This document shows positions 18,516 through 27,742 of a DNA stretch of 64,000 bases, piece by piece. Origin of the DNA: Chitinimonas koreensis (GTDB lineage: Bacteria; Pseudomonadota; Gammaproteobacteria; Burkholderiales; Chitinimonadaceae); the NCBI RefSeq assembly GCF_014353015.1, contig NZ_CP060704.1, forward strand, positions 893,001 through 957,000, written 5' to 3'. Below the pieces are notes generated by a model, which had not been told where the DNA came from, did not search any database, and saw nothing but the letters and a program-made list of their open reading frames with translations. Position 1 is the stretch's first letter. Each line of letters begins with the position of its first letter. A program made the translations under genes and the position numbers.

Positions 18516-18851
18516 CGCTGTCGTCTGCTGCCGGGGGCTTAGCCATTGTGGTTGGCGCCGTCGTTCTGGGCGACCTGGGCGTGGGCGACCGCCGGGGCGT
18601 CGGCAGGCTGCGGGCCGCTGATCAGGGCGACGGCGAACAGGGCGGCCAGGCCGGCGATCAGGGTGCCTTCGAACAGTTCGTTGATCTTGGTCTTCATGGT
18701 GGTGTCCTCAAGTTGGTCGATTCGGTTTGCGTTGCAGCGTCGTGCTGCAGTGAGGCCATGATGCGCGAGGCGAGGACACCGTTGGAGCGGGTTGAGACCG
18801 GTATGCAGCGGCGAGGCATGAACGACGTCTGGCGGCGATGAAATGCAGCGG
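18488..18851. repeat. Long direct repeat, left copy (about 364 bases)
   Basis: This unit is nearly identical to 21175-21537. It contains a terminator, a complete 52-codon gene and about 150 bases of upstream sequence. Only a few substitutions are visible (for example the stop-region CTTAGCC versus ATTAGCC). The two copies flank hmp, the truncated hemoglobin gene and nsrR in the same orientation. Confidence 0.92.
18539..18697 (-). CDS. 52-residue single-pass membrane protein, copy 1 of 3
   Basis: The protein starts MKTKINELFEGTLIAGL, has one membrane helix (about residues 11-29) and ends in a soluble Ala/Gln/Asn-rich tail. The charged N-terminus suggests an N-in orientation with the tail in the periplasm. 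A GGTGTCCTC-side ribosome-binding site (GAGGACACC on the coding strand) precedes the ATG, and a strong terminator follows. Two paralogues of the same length lie at 21225-21383 (almost identical) and 22223-22381 (about half identical, same 'INE.FEGTLI' start). Conservation of length, helix and N-terminus in three copies supports a real protein. I do not recognise the family. Confidence 0.75.
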   Translation of the reverse strand: MKTKINELFEGTLIAGLAALFAVALISGPQPADAPAVAHAQVAQNDGANHNG

Positions 18852-18907
18852 GCCGCCATGGGCCGGCCGGCATCGAAACTGCCGGTCCGGACGTCGGCGG
18901 CTTCGGG

Positions 18908-20119
18908 CTACAGCAGGTGATCCAGCAATTCCGGGCCGAACACCTCGCGCTGGATGCGGGCCGGGCCGACGCCGCGCGCCAGCAGCGCCTGCCACTGCTG
19001 GCGCATGAAGGCGGCCGGGCCGCAGAGCAGGAATTCGGCATCGTCGGCGACGCCGTCCAGTACCAGGTCCAGCTGCATGCGGCCGGCGTGGTGGTAGTCG
19101 AAGCCGACCCGGTCGGCGTCGCGCGGCGTTTCGTAGAACACCTGTTCGTGCAGTGCCGGGTAGCGGGCGCGGGCGGCAGTGAGGTCGGCACGCAAGGCGT
19201 GGCGCAGGCCGTCGCGCGCGGCATGGGCGAAATGCACCGGCCGGCGGGCGCCGCGTTCGCACAGCGTATTGAGGATGGACACCATCGGCGTGATGCCGAC
19301 GCCGGCCGACAGCAGCACCAGCGGATGGTCGCCGTCGAGCGCCGGCGTGAAGTCGCCGTAGGCGGCGCCGGCCAGCAGGCTGCCGCCCTGGCGCAGGTTG
19401 GCATGCAGCCAGTTGGATACGCGGCCGGCCGGCGCATCGGCCTGGGCCGCCTCGCGCTTCACCGTGATGCGCCACCACGGCTTGCCGGGCGAGTCGGACA
19501 GGCTGTACTGGCGCAGCTGGCGCAGGTTCTCGCCGGCGAAATCCACCGCCACGCTGAGGTATTGGCCGGGCAGAAAGTTGCCCGGCGACTGGCCGTCGGG
19601 CGTCTGCAGGTAGAACGAGGTCGCGTCGGCGCTCTCATGGCGCAGCTCCATCACCCGCAGCGGCCGCAGCGCGCCGCTGGCCGCACCGGTCCGTTCGCTC
19701 AGGCGCGCCTCGGCTGCGATCAGCTCGCCGGCCAGCAGCCAGTAGGCCTCGTCCCAGGCCGACAGCAGCGCCGGCGTGGCGGCGTCGCCGAGCACTTCGA
19801 CGATCGCGCCGAGCAGGTGGCGGCCGACGATCGGATAGTGCGCCGGCCGAATGCCGACCGAGACGTGCTTGTGCACGATGCGCTCGATGACCGGCGCCAG
19901 CGCTGCCGCGTCGTCGATATGGGCGGCGTAGGCGAACACCGCGGCGGCCAGCGATTGCTGCTGCGAGCCGTTGGCCTGGTTGCCGAGGTTGAACAGGTCG
20001 TTCAACTCGGGGTGGGCGGCGAACATGTTGCGGTAGAAGGCGCGCGTGATGGCGAGGCCGTGCTCGCGCAGCACCGGTACGCTGGCTTCGATATAGGGGC
20101 GGGCGGCTTGGGACAGCAT
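18908..20119 (-). CDS. hmp: Flavohemoprotein (nitric oxide dioxygenase)
   Basis: Protein of 403 residues, the usual length. The globin domain (about 1-138) includes 'LFNLGNQANGSQQQSLA' and the proximal-His region 'IVHKHVSVGIRPAHYPIVG'. The FAD domain has RQYSLSDSPG, and the NAD(P)H domain has LSAGVGITPM and LCGPAAFM. The enzyme converts NO to nitrate using oxygen and NAD(P)H in the cytoplasm. The Met at 20119 has AAGGAAACCGC in front of it. An NsrR-like box lies just upstream (20133-20155). It is third in the order nsrR, hemoglobin, hmp on the minus strand, with its own control site. Confidence 0.96.
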   Translation of the reverse strand: MLSQAARPYIEASVPVLREHGLAITRAFYRNMFAAHPELNDLFNLGNQANGSQQQSLAAAVFAYAAHIDDAAALAPVIERIVHKHVSVGIRPAHYPIVGRHLLGAIVEVLGDAATPALLSAWDEAYWLLAGELIAAEARLSERTGAASGALRPLRVMELRHESADATSFYLQTPDGQSPGNFLPGQYLSVAVDFAGENLRQLRQYSLSDSPGKPWWRITVKREAAQADAPAGRVSNWLHANLRQGGSLLAGAAYGDFTPALDGDHPLVLLSAGVGITPMVSILNTLCERGARRPVHFAHAARDGLRHALRADLTAARARYPALHEQVFYETPRDADRVGFDYHHAGRMQLDLVLDGVADDAEFLLCGPAAFMRQQWQALLARGVGPARIQREVFGPELLDHLL

Positions 20120-20132
20120 GCGGTTTCCTTTT

Positions 20133-20155
20133 TTGAGGTATTTGAAATGCAACTT
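20133..20155 (-). promoter_or_regulatory. NsrR-like operator of hmp
   Basis: On the minus strand AAGTTGCATTTCAAATACCTCAA matches the NsrR palindrome well in its first half (AAGTTGCATTT) and weakly in its second. It ends 14 bases before the hmp start codon. Confidence 0.65.
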
Positions 20156-20196
20156 TTAATGCGCGGCCTGGCGGCGCGAGCGGCGCGCGGCAACGA

Positions 20197-20610
20197 TCAG
20201 CGCGGGATGGCGACGATGGACGGGCCGGCGGGTGCGGGGAAGTGGCCGAGTTCGTGCATCAGCCGCAGCGACTCGCCGATGCGCTCGGCCCGGGTGATCC
20301 AGGCCCCGGCCTGCTCGGGCGCCAGCTGCGCGCGAACGACCTGGCGGAACAGTGCCAGCCAGTCGTGCAGCAGGGCGGGCGTGAAGCCGGCCTCGGCGTG
20401 GCGCGCCGGTACGGCATAGCGGTAGTCGAGGTAGCGCTCGCCGCCGAGCGTGACCCACCAAAAATGGGTCAGCCGCTCGAGATGGGCCGGCCAGTCGTCG
20501 ACGCGCGCGAACGGGCCGGCCAGGGTCGGATGGCGGCGCACCTGGCGGTAGAACTCGTCCACCACCTGGCCGACGCGCTCGCGGCCGATTTCGAGGGCGA
20601 TGTCACGCAT
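20197..20610 (-). CDS. Group III truncated hemoglobin
   Basis: Protein of 137 residues with the group III pattern: 'EFYRQVRRHPTLAGPF', then 'HLERLTHFWWVTLGGERYL', then the proximal-His region 'PARHAEAGFTPALLHDW'. These small heme proteins bind oxygen or NO. In NsrR-controlled clusters they are assumed to help in NO handling. The start overlaps the last codons of nsrR by 8 bases, so the two are translated together and the gene is under NsrR control. Confidence 0.9.
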   Translation of the reverse strand: MRDIALEIGRERVGQVVDEFYRQVRRHPTLAGPFARVDDWPAHLERLTHFWWVTLGGERYLDYRYAVPARHAEAGFTPALLHDWLALFRQVVRAQLAPEQAGAWITRAERIGESLRLMHELGHFPAPAGPSIVAIPR

Positions 20611-21070
20611 GGCCGGCTCCCGGCCTGGCGGCGTCGAGGAAGCGCCGATGCATGACGACGATGGCCTCGCCGGTGCCCTGGGCGCAGACGTCGGCCAGCG
20701 TGTATTCGTCGAGCTTGGCGTAGAAGGCTTCCAGGCCGGCATTCAGCGCGCCCTTGAGCAGGCAGCGGCCGCGCAGCGCGCACGGCGGCGTGTCGCAATC
20801 GACCAGCTCGCTGCTGCCCTCGAGGCTGCGCAATACGGTGCCGAGCCGGAGGCCGTCGGCCGGCACCGCCAGCCGCAGGCCGCCGTTGCGGCCGCGCAGC
20901 GCGCTGATCCAGCCGAGTTTGCCGAGCCGGTTCACCACCTTGACCAGGTGGTTGTGCGGAATGTCGAACTGGCCGGCGATCTCGGCGATCGTCACCGGGG
21001 CCGGCAGGTCGTGCTGGTTCAGGTACATCAGTACCCGCAGGCCGAAGTCGGAGAATCGGGTCAATTGCAT
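20603..21070 (-). CDS. nsrR: NsrR, Rrf2-family NO-sensing repressor
   Basis: Protein of 155 residues. It has an N-terminal winged helix ('MQLTRFSDFGLRVLMYL', 'GQFDIPHNHLVKVVNRLGKL', 'GRNGGLRL') and three Cys at 92, 97 and 103 (DCDTPPCALRGRC) for the iron-sulfur cluster that reacts with NO. That spacing is characteristic of NsrR and separates it from IscR. An excellent NsrR box lies 40 bases upstream, so the gene is likely autoregulated together with the truncated hemoglobin gene behind it. Confidence 0.93.
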   Translation of the reverse strand: MQLTRFSDFGLRVLMYLNQHDLPAPVTIAEIAGQFDIPHNHLVKVVNRLGKLGWISALRGRNGGLRLAVPADGLRLGTVLRSLEGSSELVDCDTPPCALRGRCLLKGALNAGLEAFYAKLDEYTLADVCAQGTGEAIVVMHRRFLDAARPGAGHA

Positions 21071-21109
21071 GGCGGCGCTCGCCGGTTGGAGATTGCGGCC
21101 ATGATATTA

Positions 21110-21132
21110 AACATGCATTTTAAATGCAACTT
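21110..21132 (-). promoter_or_regulatory. NsrR operator upstream of nsrR
   Basis: AACATGCATTTTAAATGCAACTT is close to the full NsrR palindrome, with two AAATGCA/TGCATTT half-sites. It sits 40 bases before the nsrR start codon. Confidence 0.85.
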
Positions 21133-21175
21133 ATGGATGGATCGGCAGCGATTCAATCCAGGCGGCGACCCAAAA

Positions 21176-21203
21176 GAAACACGGCGCCCGTGGGCGCCGT
21201 GTC
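21176..21203 (-). terminator. Rho-independent terminator of small-protein copy 2
   Basis: An ACACGGCGCCC stem with a short loop is followed by TTTCTTTT on the minus strand. It separates the small gene from the NsrR operator downstream. Confidence 0.85.
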
Positions 21204-21224
21204 GCTGTCGTCTGCTGCCGGGGA

Positions 21225-21383
21225 TTAGCCATTGTGGTTGGCGCCATCGTTCTGGGCGACCTGGGCGTGGGCGACCGCCGGGGCGTCGGCAGGCTGCGGG
21301 CCGCTGATCAGGGCGACGGCGAACAGGGCGGCCAGGCCGGCGATCAGGGTGCCTTCGAACAGTTCGTTGATCTTGGTCTTCAT
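21225..21383 (-). CDS. 52-residue single-pass membrane protein, copy 2 of 3
   Basis: The protein is the same as copy 1 apart from the few silent or minor changes I can see, and has the same ribosome-binding site (GAGGACACC) and terminator. It lies upstream of the NsrR box on the same strand but is separated from nsrR by the terminator. It is therefore its own transcription unit inside the repeated 363-bp cassette. Confidence 0.75.
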   Translation of the reverse strand: MKTKINELFEGTLIAGLAALFAVALISGPQPADAPAVAHAQVAQNDGANHNG

Positions 21384-21545
21384 GGTGGTGTCCTCAAGTT
21401 GGTCGATTCGGTTTGCGTTGCAGCGTCGTGCTGCAGTGAGGCCATGATGCGCGAGGCGAGGACACCGTTGGAGCGGGTTGAGACCGGTATGCAGCGGCGA
21501 GGCATGAACGACGTCTGGCGGCGATGAAATGCAGCGGTGGCCGCG

Positions 21546-22022
21546 TCAGCTTCGCGGCGGCAGGGCCAGGAACATCCGGCAGCTGCCGTTCCGGAACGGC
21601 TCGGCCTGGTCGCATGCGACGAAGCCCTGCCTGGCGTAGAAGCCGCAGGCCCGCGCATTGGCGGGCAGGACGCCGAGCACCAGGCGGCCGGCGCCGAGCG
21701 CGGCCGCGCGTTCGGCCACCGCGGCGACCAGCGCCCGGCCTGCGCCGCCGCCGCGAGCCGCGGGCTCGATCCACATCGAGATCAGTTCATGGCCGTCGTC
21801 GACCGCCACGCCGCCGGCCAGCCCGATCGGGCGCGGGCCGTCCCAGGCCAGGAAGTAGCGTGGCGGCGTTTCGCCCGCAGCCCGCGCCTGCCATTGCGCG
21901 TCGTCGAACGCGGCGGCCTCGGCATGGCTCAGGCTGAAGGCTTCGGGGGCATCGAGCAGCGATGCCAGCCGGATCGCCTTCAGGGCGGGCCAGTCGTCGA
22001 ACGTGGTGGGGCGGATATGCAT
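21546..22022 (-). CDS. GNAT-family N-acetyltransferase
   Basis: Protein of 158 residues. It opens with the typical 'MHIRPTTFDDWPALKAIR' and has the acetyl-CoA loop 'RGGGAGRALV' and the C-terminal 'NARACGFYARQGFVAC'. The family moves an acetyl group from acetyl-CoA to an amine; the acceptor is unknown. The Met at 22022 begins the recognisable domain, while the upstream extension is low-complexity. It is transcribed toward repeat copy 2 and begins about 200 bases downstream of small-protein copy 3. Confidence 0.85.
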   Translation of the reverse strand: MHIRPTTFDDWPALKAIRLASLLDAPEAFSLSHAEAAAFDDAQWQARAAGETPPRYFLAWDGPRPIGLAGGVAVDDGHELISMWIEPAARGGGAGRALVAAVAERAAALGAGRLVLGVLPANARACGFYARQGFVACDQAEPFRNGSCRMFLALPPRS

Positions 22023-22222
22023 CTGGAACGCGGCGTCTCGATGGATGAGCCCGCAGGGTAGCAGCGCGCCTGCCTGATGGCCGCCGGACGCAGCGTTTGC
22101 GTTGGCCGGAAATGCGAAACGACCGGCCTGGAGCCGGTCGTTCTGTCGGCGAGGCGGCTGTCGCGCAGCCGGTCGTCTCGCTGAAATGCGGGGCCTGGGT
22201 GCCCCGGCGCCTTGCATCGCGG

Positions 22223-22381
22223 TCAGCCGCGCGGAGCCGCGGCGGTTTGCGCCAGTTGTGCCGGCTGGGTCGCCTGCGGCGCCTCGGCGGTTTGCAGGCT
22301 GCTGAACAGCGCCAGCGCGAAAAGCGCGGCCAGGCTGACGATCAGGGTGCCTTCAAAGTACTCGTTGATGCGGGATTTCAT
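22223..22381 (-). CDS. 52-residue single-pass membrane protein, diverged copy 3
   Basis: The protein starts MKSRINEYFEGTLIVSLAAL, has the same length (52 residues), the same membrane helix and an Ala/Gln/Pro-rich tail ending AAAPRG. It lies outside the 363-bp repeats and differs in sequence. Its upstream region still shares blocks with copies 1 and 2 (GCAGTGAGGCCATGATGC and GATGAACGACG-x-CTGGCG), so the leader or promoter has been kept as well as the protein. The ribosome-binding region (GGAAAAATC) is weaker. Unknown family. Confidence 0.72.
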   Translation of the reverse strand: MKSRINEYFEGTLIVSLAALFALALFSSLQTAEAPQATQPAQLAQTAAAPRG

Positions 22382-22794
22382 GATTTTTCCTTGGTATTCA
22401 CAGTATTTGCCGGTTGTTCTGCGGGTTGCGCAGTGAGGCCATGATGCCGGCGGCCTGCCAAGCCGTGGAGCACCATGAGACCGATCTACCGGGCGTCGGG
22501 ATGAACGACGGCTGGCGCCGACAGAGCGCAAATCGGGTAGTCGAACGGGGATGGATGCGCCGTCGCGACGGCTTGACTTGTTCGCCGTTCGGCTGCAGGA
22601 CGGGAGTGGAACGCCGTAAGGCTGTATAGTGTCGGGTTCCGGTCCCCTCGACCGGACCGACCCATCCCTTTCCAACCGTCCGCCCGGCCCGTGTGCCGCG
22701 CGGGCGATGCAACCGAAACCTTGCCGGCGGGACGACCCGCCGGCAGCGAACTGAACCCCCCGTGGCGGCTCGCCGCCCGGCAACGGAGCCCTGC
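22382..22794. promoter_or_regulatory. 413-base divergent intergenic region: leader of small-protein copy 3 and promoter region of infA
   Basis: The left part holds the sequence blocks shared with the leaders of the two other small-protein genes (22430-22447 and 22500-22520). Nearer infA a TATAGT at 22625-22630 could serve as -10, with a poor -35. No further gene is seen. Confidence 0.45.
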
Positions 22795-23061
22795 ATGGCC
22801 AAAGAAGAACTGATCGAAATGGAAGGCACCGTGATCGAGGTGCTGCCCGATACGCGTTTCCGCGTGAAGCTCGAGAACGGCATGGAACTGATCGCCTACG
22901 TGTCGGGCAAGATGCGCATGCACCGCATCCGCATCCTGGCCGGCGACCGCGTGACGGTCGAGCTGTCGCCCTACGATCTGACCAAGGCGCGCGTCAGCTT
23001 CCGCCACAAGGACGAGCGCGCCACCGGTGGCGGTGCCCCGCGGCATAACTATCGGCGCTGA
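22795..23061 (+). CDS. infA: Translation initiation factor IF-1
   Basis: Protein of 88 residues with the S1-like OB fold: MAKEELIEMEGTVIEVLPDT at the start, then 'FRVKLENGMELIAYVSGKMR' and 'RILAGDRVTVELSPYDLTKA'. IF-1 binds the A site of the 30S subunit during initiation. The C-terminal tail is about 15 residues longer than in E. coli, as is common for the second, stand-alone IF-1 in betaproteobacteria. GGAGCC precedes the ATG, and a strong terminator follows 22 bases after the stop. Confidence 0.96.
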   Translation: MAKEELIEMEGTVIEVLPDTRFRVKLENGMELIAYVSGKMRMHRIRILAGDRVTVELSPYDLTKARVSFRHKDERATGGGAPRHNYRR

Positions 23062-23082
23062 GCGGCCGGTTGCGGCAAGACG

Positions 23083-23110
23083 AAACGGCACCCATCGGGT
23101 GCCGTTTTGC
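23083..23110 (+). terminator. Terminator of infA
   Basis: AACGGCACCC-ATC-GGGTGCCGTT forms a 10-bp stem followed by TTGCTTTGC. The A-rich left flank could also let it work weakly in the other direction. Confidence 0.85.
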
Positions 23111-23184
23111 TTTGCATCGATCGACTCGATCGATGGGCCGCTGCAAGCGTGAATGCCTGCTGACGAGCGGCTGGCGAGGCTTCC

Positions 23185-23278
23185 CCGCGGTGGCGGGGAC
23201 GAGAGGGGAAGGATTCAATCAGGGAGAGCCGCTGTGTCAGCGTTCTCCGACGGTGAGCCGCCGGGTTTCCCGGGGGCC
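23185..23278. repeat. Family D repeat (GAATCAGGGAGAGCCGC type)
   Basis: A purine-rich stretch, then ATTCAATCAGGGAGAGCCGC and a CCGGGTTTCCCGG hairpin-like end. Related copies lie at 47796, 51270 and 54246. The copies are loosely conserved and lie downstream or upstream of genes, never inside them. Confidence 0.55.
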
Positions 23279-23326
23279 TGAATTGCGCCTGTCGCTTCAC
23301 CGGCGCCCGCATATCGGCAAGGCTGG

Positions 23327-24542
23327 TCAGAAGGTCAGGACGAAACAGGCGCCGCCGCTGGCCCGCTTGGCGTAGCGCACCGTGCCGCCCATGCCGTGCA
23401 CCTGGTTGCGCACCAGCGCCAGCCCTACGCCCAGGCCTTTGTCCTTGGTGCTGAAGAAGGGCGTGAAGATGCGCGCCTCGAGCCCTGCCGGCACCCCCGG
23501 GCCGTTGTCGGCCACCTCGATCGCCAGCCGGCCGCCGCGCACCAGCCGGGCCGTCACCGCCAGCCGCGGCGCTGCCAGGCCGCGGGTGGCGTCGGCGGCG
23601 TTCTTCACCAGATTGAGCAGCGATTGCTCCAGCTGGTCCGGGTCGGCCATCAGTTCCAGCGTCGCCGGCTCGACCGTGAAGCTCGCTTCGCCGCCGCGCG
23701 CCTGCCAGTCGGCCGCCGCCCACTGGCGCAGGCGGCCGAACAGCGGCTGCAGCCGCACCGGCTCCAGCTTCGGCGCCGGCAACTGGCTGACGCTGCGATA
23801 GCTGGCGACGAATTCGACCAGGTGGGCGGCGCGGCGGGCGATGGTCTCCAGCGCCATCGCCAGGTCCGGGTCGGCATCCGGCTGCTCGGCGACCAGCGCC
23901 TGCGCGGTGCGCGACAGCGAGGCGATCGGCGTCAGCGAATTCATGATCTCGTGGGTCAGCACGTGCACCAGCTGGCGCCAGGCATCGAGCGTCTCGGCTT
24001 CGAGCTCGGACTCGATCGGCATCAGCGCCAGCAGCTTTTCCTCCTCGCCGGCCAGCGTCAGCGCGGCAGCGGCCAGCACCGCGCGCTCGTGGCCGCGCTC
24101 GCTGTCGAAACCGACCAGTTGGCGCTGGCCGCCGTGGGCCTGGCGCAGCAGGGCCAGCACCGCCTCGGGCGCGCTGGCGCGGCCCGGCGCCAGCACCCGG
24201 CGGGCGGCGGCGTTGAGCGGCTGGGCTTCGCCGGCACCGGCCCGCCACAGCGCCACCGGGGCGTGTTCGATCAGTGCTTCGAGCCGCAGCAGCGCGGCTC
24301 GGCAGGCGTCGAGATCGGTCGGCAGGCCGAAGGCCGGCTCGTCGGCGCGGATCGGCTGCGGTGCGGTCAGCCGCAGCAGCGCCTGGCCACCCCAGACCAG
24401 TGCGGCTGCGGCCAGCAGCGCGCAGATGGCGAGGCCGCGCGGCGAGCCGGGCTGCTGCGCGGCGATGGCCGCGAGGCCGGCCAGCAGCAGCGCGGCGATC
24501 GCGACGCGCAAGCGCAGGCGGCGGGCGGGGGCGGGGGCGGGA

Positions 24543-24553
<11 letters not shown>
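23327..24553 (-). CDS. NtrB/NtrY-like sensor histidine kinase
   Basis: Protein of 408 residues. Two N-terminal membrane helices (about 13-32 and 40-58) and a PAS-like region precede the phospho-acceptor box 'VLTHEIMNSLTPIASLSRT' (His near residue 198). The ATPase domain has 'LLNLVKNAADATRG', 'VADNGPGVPAG' and 'GLGVGLALVRNQ'. Kinases of this type pair with sigma-54 activators. Its start overlaps the stop codon region of the response-regulator gene by 11 bases, so the two are one operon and a pair. No ligand is evident from the short periplasmic loop. Confidence 0.88.
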
Positions 24554-25919
<1,366 letters not shown>

Positions 25920-26096
25920 GTTTGGAATCTGTCGTCGATACGGTTGGTTGGCGGGGTGTTCTGCCACGAAGGACACGACCGCGCAGGGAAGCAATGCCTG
26001 CAACGGGCGCCTGGCCTTCCTTCCTGTCCTTCGCGGCTCGCCCCGGCCCCGGTGCGCCGCACGTTACCAGCGCCTGCCGGCGCCGCGCAAACCGCC

Positions 26097-26158
26097 GTCC
26101 GCTTCCGGACACGGCCGACTGTCCGCTTCCGGACACTGTCCGCGTCGCTCGCCGGACA
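26097..26158. promoter_or_regulatory. Three TGTCCG...CGGACA palindromes, candidate enhancer sites
   Basis: Site 1 is GTCCGCTTCCGGAC (26097-26110). Site 2 is TGTCCG-CTTC-CGGACA (26120-26135), a repeat of the same sequence. Site 3 is TGTCCG (26137-26142) with CGGACA (26153-26158) at wider spacing. They stand 40-100 bases upstream of the sigma-54 promoter and near the regulator gene. Confidence 0.65.
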
Positions 26159-26197
26159 GGTGCGCGCAAACCGCTGATTCGACAGGGCCGCGCTGGC

Positions 26198-26212
26198 TGG
26201 CACGGCGCTTGC
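26198..26212 (+). promoter_or_regulatory. Sigma-54 promoter of the efflux operon
   Basis: TGGCACG-GCGC-TTGC matches the sigma-54 consensus exactly, with GG and GC at the required -24/-12 spacing. The adaptor gene starts 92 bases downstream. With the enhancer sites it accounts for the 384-base gap 25920-26303. Confidence 0.85.
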
Positions 26213-26303
26213 GACAAGGCCGCCGTCACCCACTTCCCGTGCCCCTCGCCATGAATGCGCCGCTCCCTTCGCAACCGTCCATCCCCCGGTCTCCGGCGCC
26301 GGC

Positions 26304-27554
26304 ATGGATCGCGTCGTCCGCCGCCGCGGCCGGCGCTGGCTGCCGCTGGCCATCGTCGGCGCGGTCGCGGCGCTGGCCGGGCTCGGCTGGTGGGCCGTGC
26401 CGCGCGGCCAGGCGGTCGATGCGGCGGCGCTCGAGATCGCCACGGTCGAGGCCGGCCAGTTCCACGACGAGCTGCTGCTGCGCGCCAACGCGGTGCCGCT
26501 GAGCTCGGTGATGCTCGATGCCACCGAGGGCGGCCGGGTCGAGGCGGTGTATGCGCGCGACGGCGCGACGGTGAAGAAGGGCGAGCTGCTGTTCAAGCTG
26601 TCCAATCCGCAGCGCCAGCAGGAGATGCTGGCGCGCGAATCGGACGTGGCGCAGCAGGTGGCCAACCTGGCCACGCTCAAGGTCGGCATGGAAGCGAGCC
26701 GCGCCGAGCACCGCCGCCAGCTGGCCGCGCTCGAATACGAGCTGGACCGCGTGCGCAAGCGCCATGCGCGCGACAGCCAGCTGGCCGAGCGCGGCTTCCT
26801 GTCGGCCGCCGCGCTGGAGGAATCGCGCGACCAGCTGGCGCAGCAGCAGCGGCTGCTGGCCGAATCGCGCGCCGACATGCAGGCCGAGCTCGGCACCCGG
26901 CAGCAGGCGATCGCCCAGATGGACCGCGCGATCGTCGGGCTCGACGCCGGCCTCAAGCTGGTGCGCGCCACCGCCGACGCCTTGGCGGTACGGGCGCCGA
27001 ACGACGGCCGGCTGACCGATTTCCGGCTGGAGGAGGGCGAATCGGTCAAGCCGGGCGACCGGCTCGGCCGCATCGATTCGCCGGGCCGCTACAAGCTGGC
27101 GGCCAGCGTCGACGAGTTCTACCTGAACCGCGTGGCGCTGGGCCTGCGCGGCGAGGCGACGCTGGCCGGCCGGGCCTGGCCGCTGGCGCTGGCGCGGCTC
27201 AATCCGCAGGTGAAGGACGGCCGCTTCGGCATCGAGCTGCAGTTCGACGCCGCCGGCGCGATGCCGGCCGGCCTGCAGCCGGGCCAGGGGGTGGAGGCGC
27301 GGCTGACGCTGGGCCAGCCTGCGCGTGCGCTGCTGCTGCCCGACGGCGCCTTCTATGCCGACACCGGCGGCAGCTGGCTGTTCGTGCTCGACGCCGGCGG
27401 CAGCCGGGCCGAGCGCCGCGCGGTGCGGCTGGGCCGGCGCGCCGCCAACCGGGTCGAAGTGCTCGGCGGATTGCGCGCCGGCGAGCGGGTGATCGTGTCG
27501 AGCTACCGCGATTTCCGCGAGGCCGAGCGGCTGCGCATCGAGGGGGCGACATGA
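26304..27554 (+). CDS. HlyD/MacA-type periplasmic efflux adaptor
   Basis: Protein of 416 residues: short basic N-terminus, one membrane anchor (about 12-30), lipoyl-like half ('EGGRVEAVYARDGATVKKGE'), a coiled-coil hairpin (about 105-220, rich in Gln/Arg/Leu), the second lipoyl half ('VRAPNDGRLTDFRLEEGESV') and a beta-barrel end. It bridges an inner-membrane MacB-like transporter and an outer-membrane channel. It is the first gene after the sigma-54 promoter; the ATPase and permease genes follow. No outer-membrane channel gene is present here. The ribosome-binding site is weak. Confidence 0.9.
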   Translation: MDRVVRRRGRRWLPLAIVGAVAALAGLGWWAVPRGQAVDAAALEIATVEAGQFHDELLLRANAVPLSSVMLDATEGGRVEAVYARDGATVKKGELLFKLSNPQRQQEMLARESDVAQQVANLATLKVGMEASRAEHRRQLAALEYELDRVRKRHARDSQLAERGFLSAAALEESRDQLAQQQRLLAESRADMQAELGTRQQAIAQMDRAIVGLDAGLKLVRATADALAVRAPNDGRLTDFRLEEGESVKPGDRLGRIDSPGRYKLAASVDEFYLNRVALGLRGEATLAGRAWPLALARLNPQVKDGRFGIELQFDAAGAMPAGLQPGQGVEARLTLGQPARALLLPDGAFYADTGGSWLFVLDAGGSRAERRAVRLGRRAANRVEVLGGLRAGERVIVSSYRDFREAERLRIEGAT

Positions 27555-27709
27555 GCCTGCTGATCGCGCCGCGCCTGCTGGCGCGCATCGCCTGCGCCGG
27601 GTTGGAAATGCCGCCGTCGCCGATGCGCCCGCCCATCGCTCCGCTCCAGGCAGATCCGCGGCCCGTGCCGCCGCCGGCGCCGCTGCGCGCCGCGCCGGCC
27701 GCCGTCTGA
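27551..27709 (+). CDS. Short Pro-rich frame of uncertain status
   Basis: The ATG overlaps the adaptor stop (ATGA) and opens 52 codons before TGA, 33 bases ahead of the ATPase gene. The product starts MSLLIAPRLLARIACAG and then becomes Pro/Ala-rich, without a known domain. Translational coupling is possible, but it may equally be non-coding or the remains of a lost gene. Confidence 0.25.
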   Translation: MSLLIAPRLLARIACAGLEMPPSPMRPPIAPLQADPRPVPPPAPLRAAPAAV

Positions 27710-27742
27710 ACGTTTTCCCAAATCCCCAAGGCAGGAACCGCC

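Larger units (their letters stand above)
21175..21537. repeat. Long direct repeat, right copy (about 363 bases)
   Basis: Right-hand partner of 18488-18851, same orientation. The terminator stem differs by one base pair (GCGCCC-GTG-GGGCGC type loop), and the match ends abruptly after AAATGCAGCGG on both copies. Confidence 0.92.

Noticed and set aside
22572..22630. TTGACT and TATAGT as a sigma-70 promoter for infA
   Set aside because: The two elements are about 48 bases apart, too far for one promoter; only the -10 was kept as a weak candidate.
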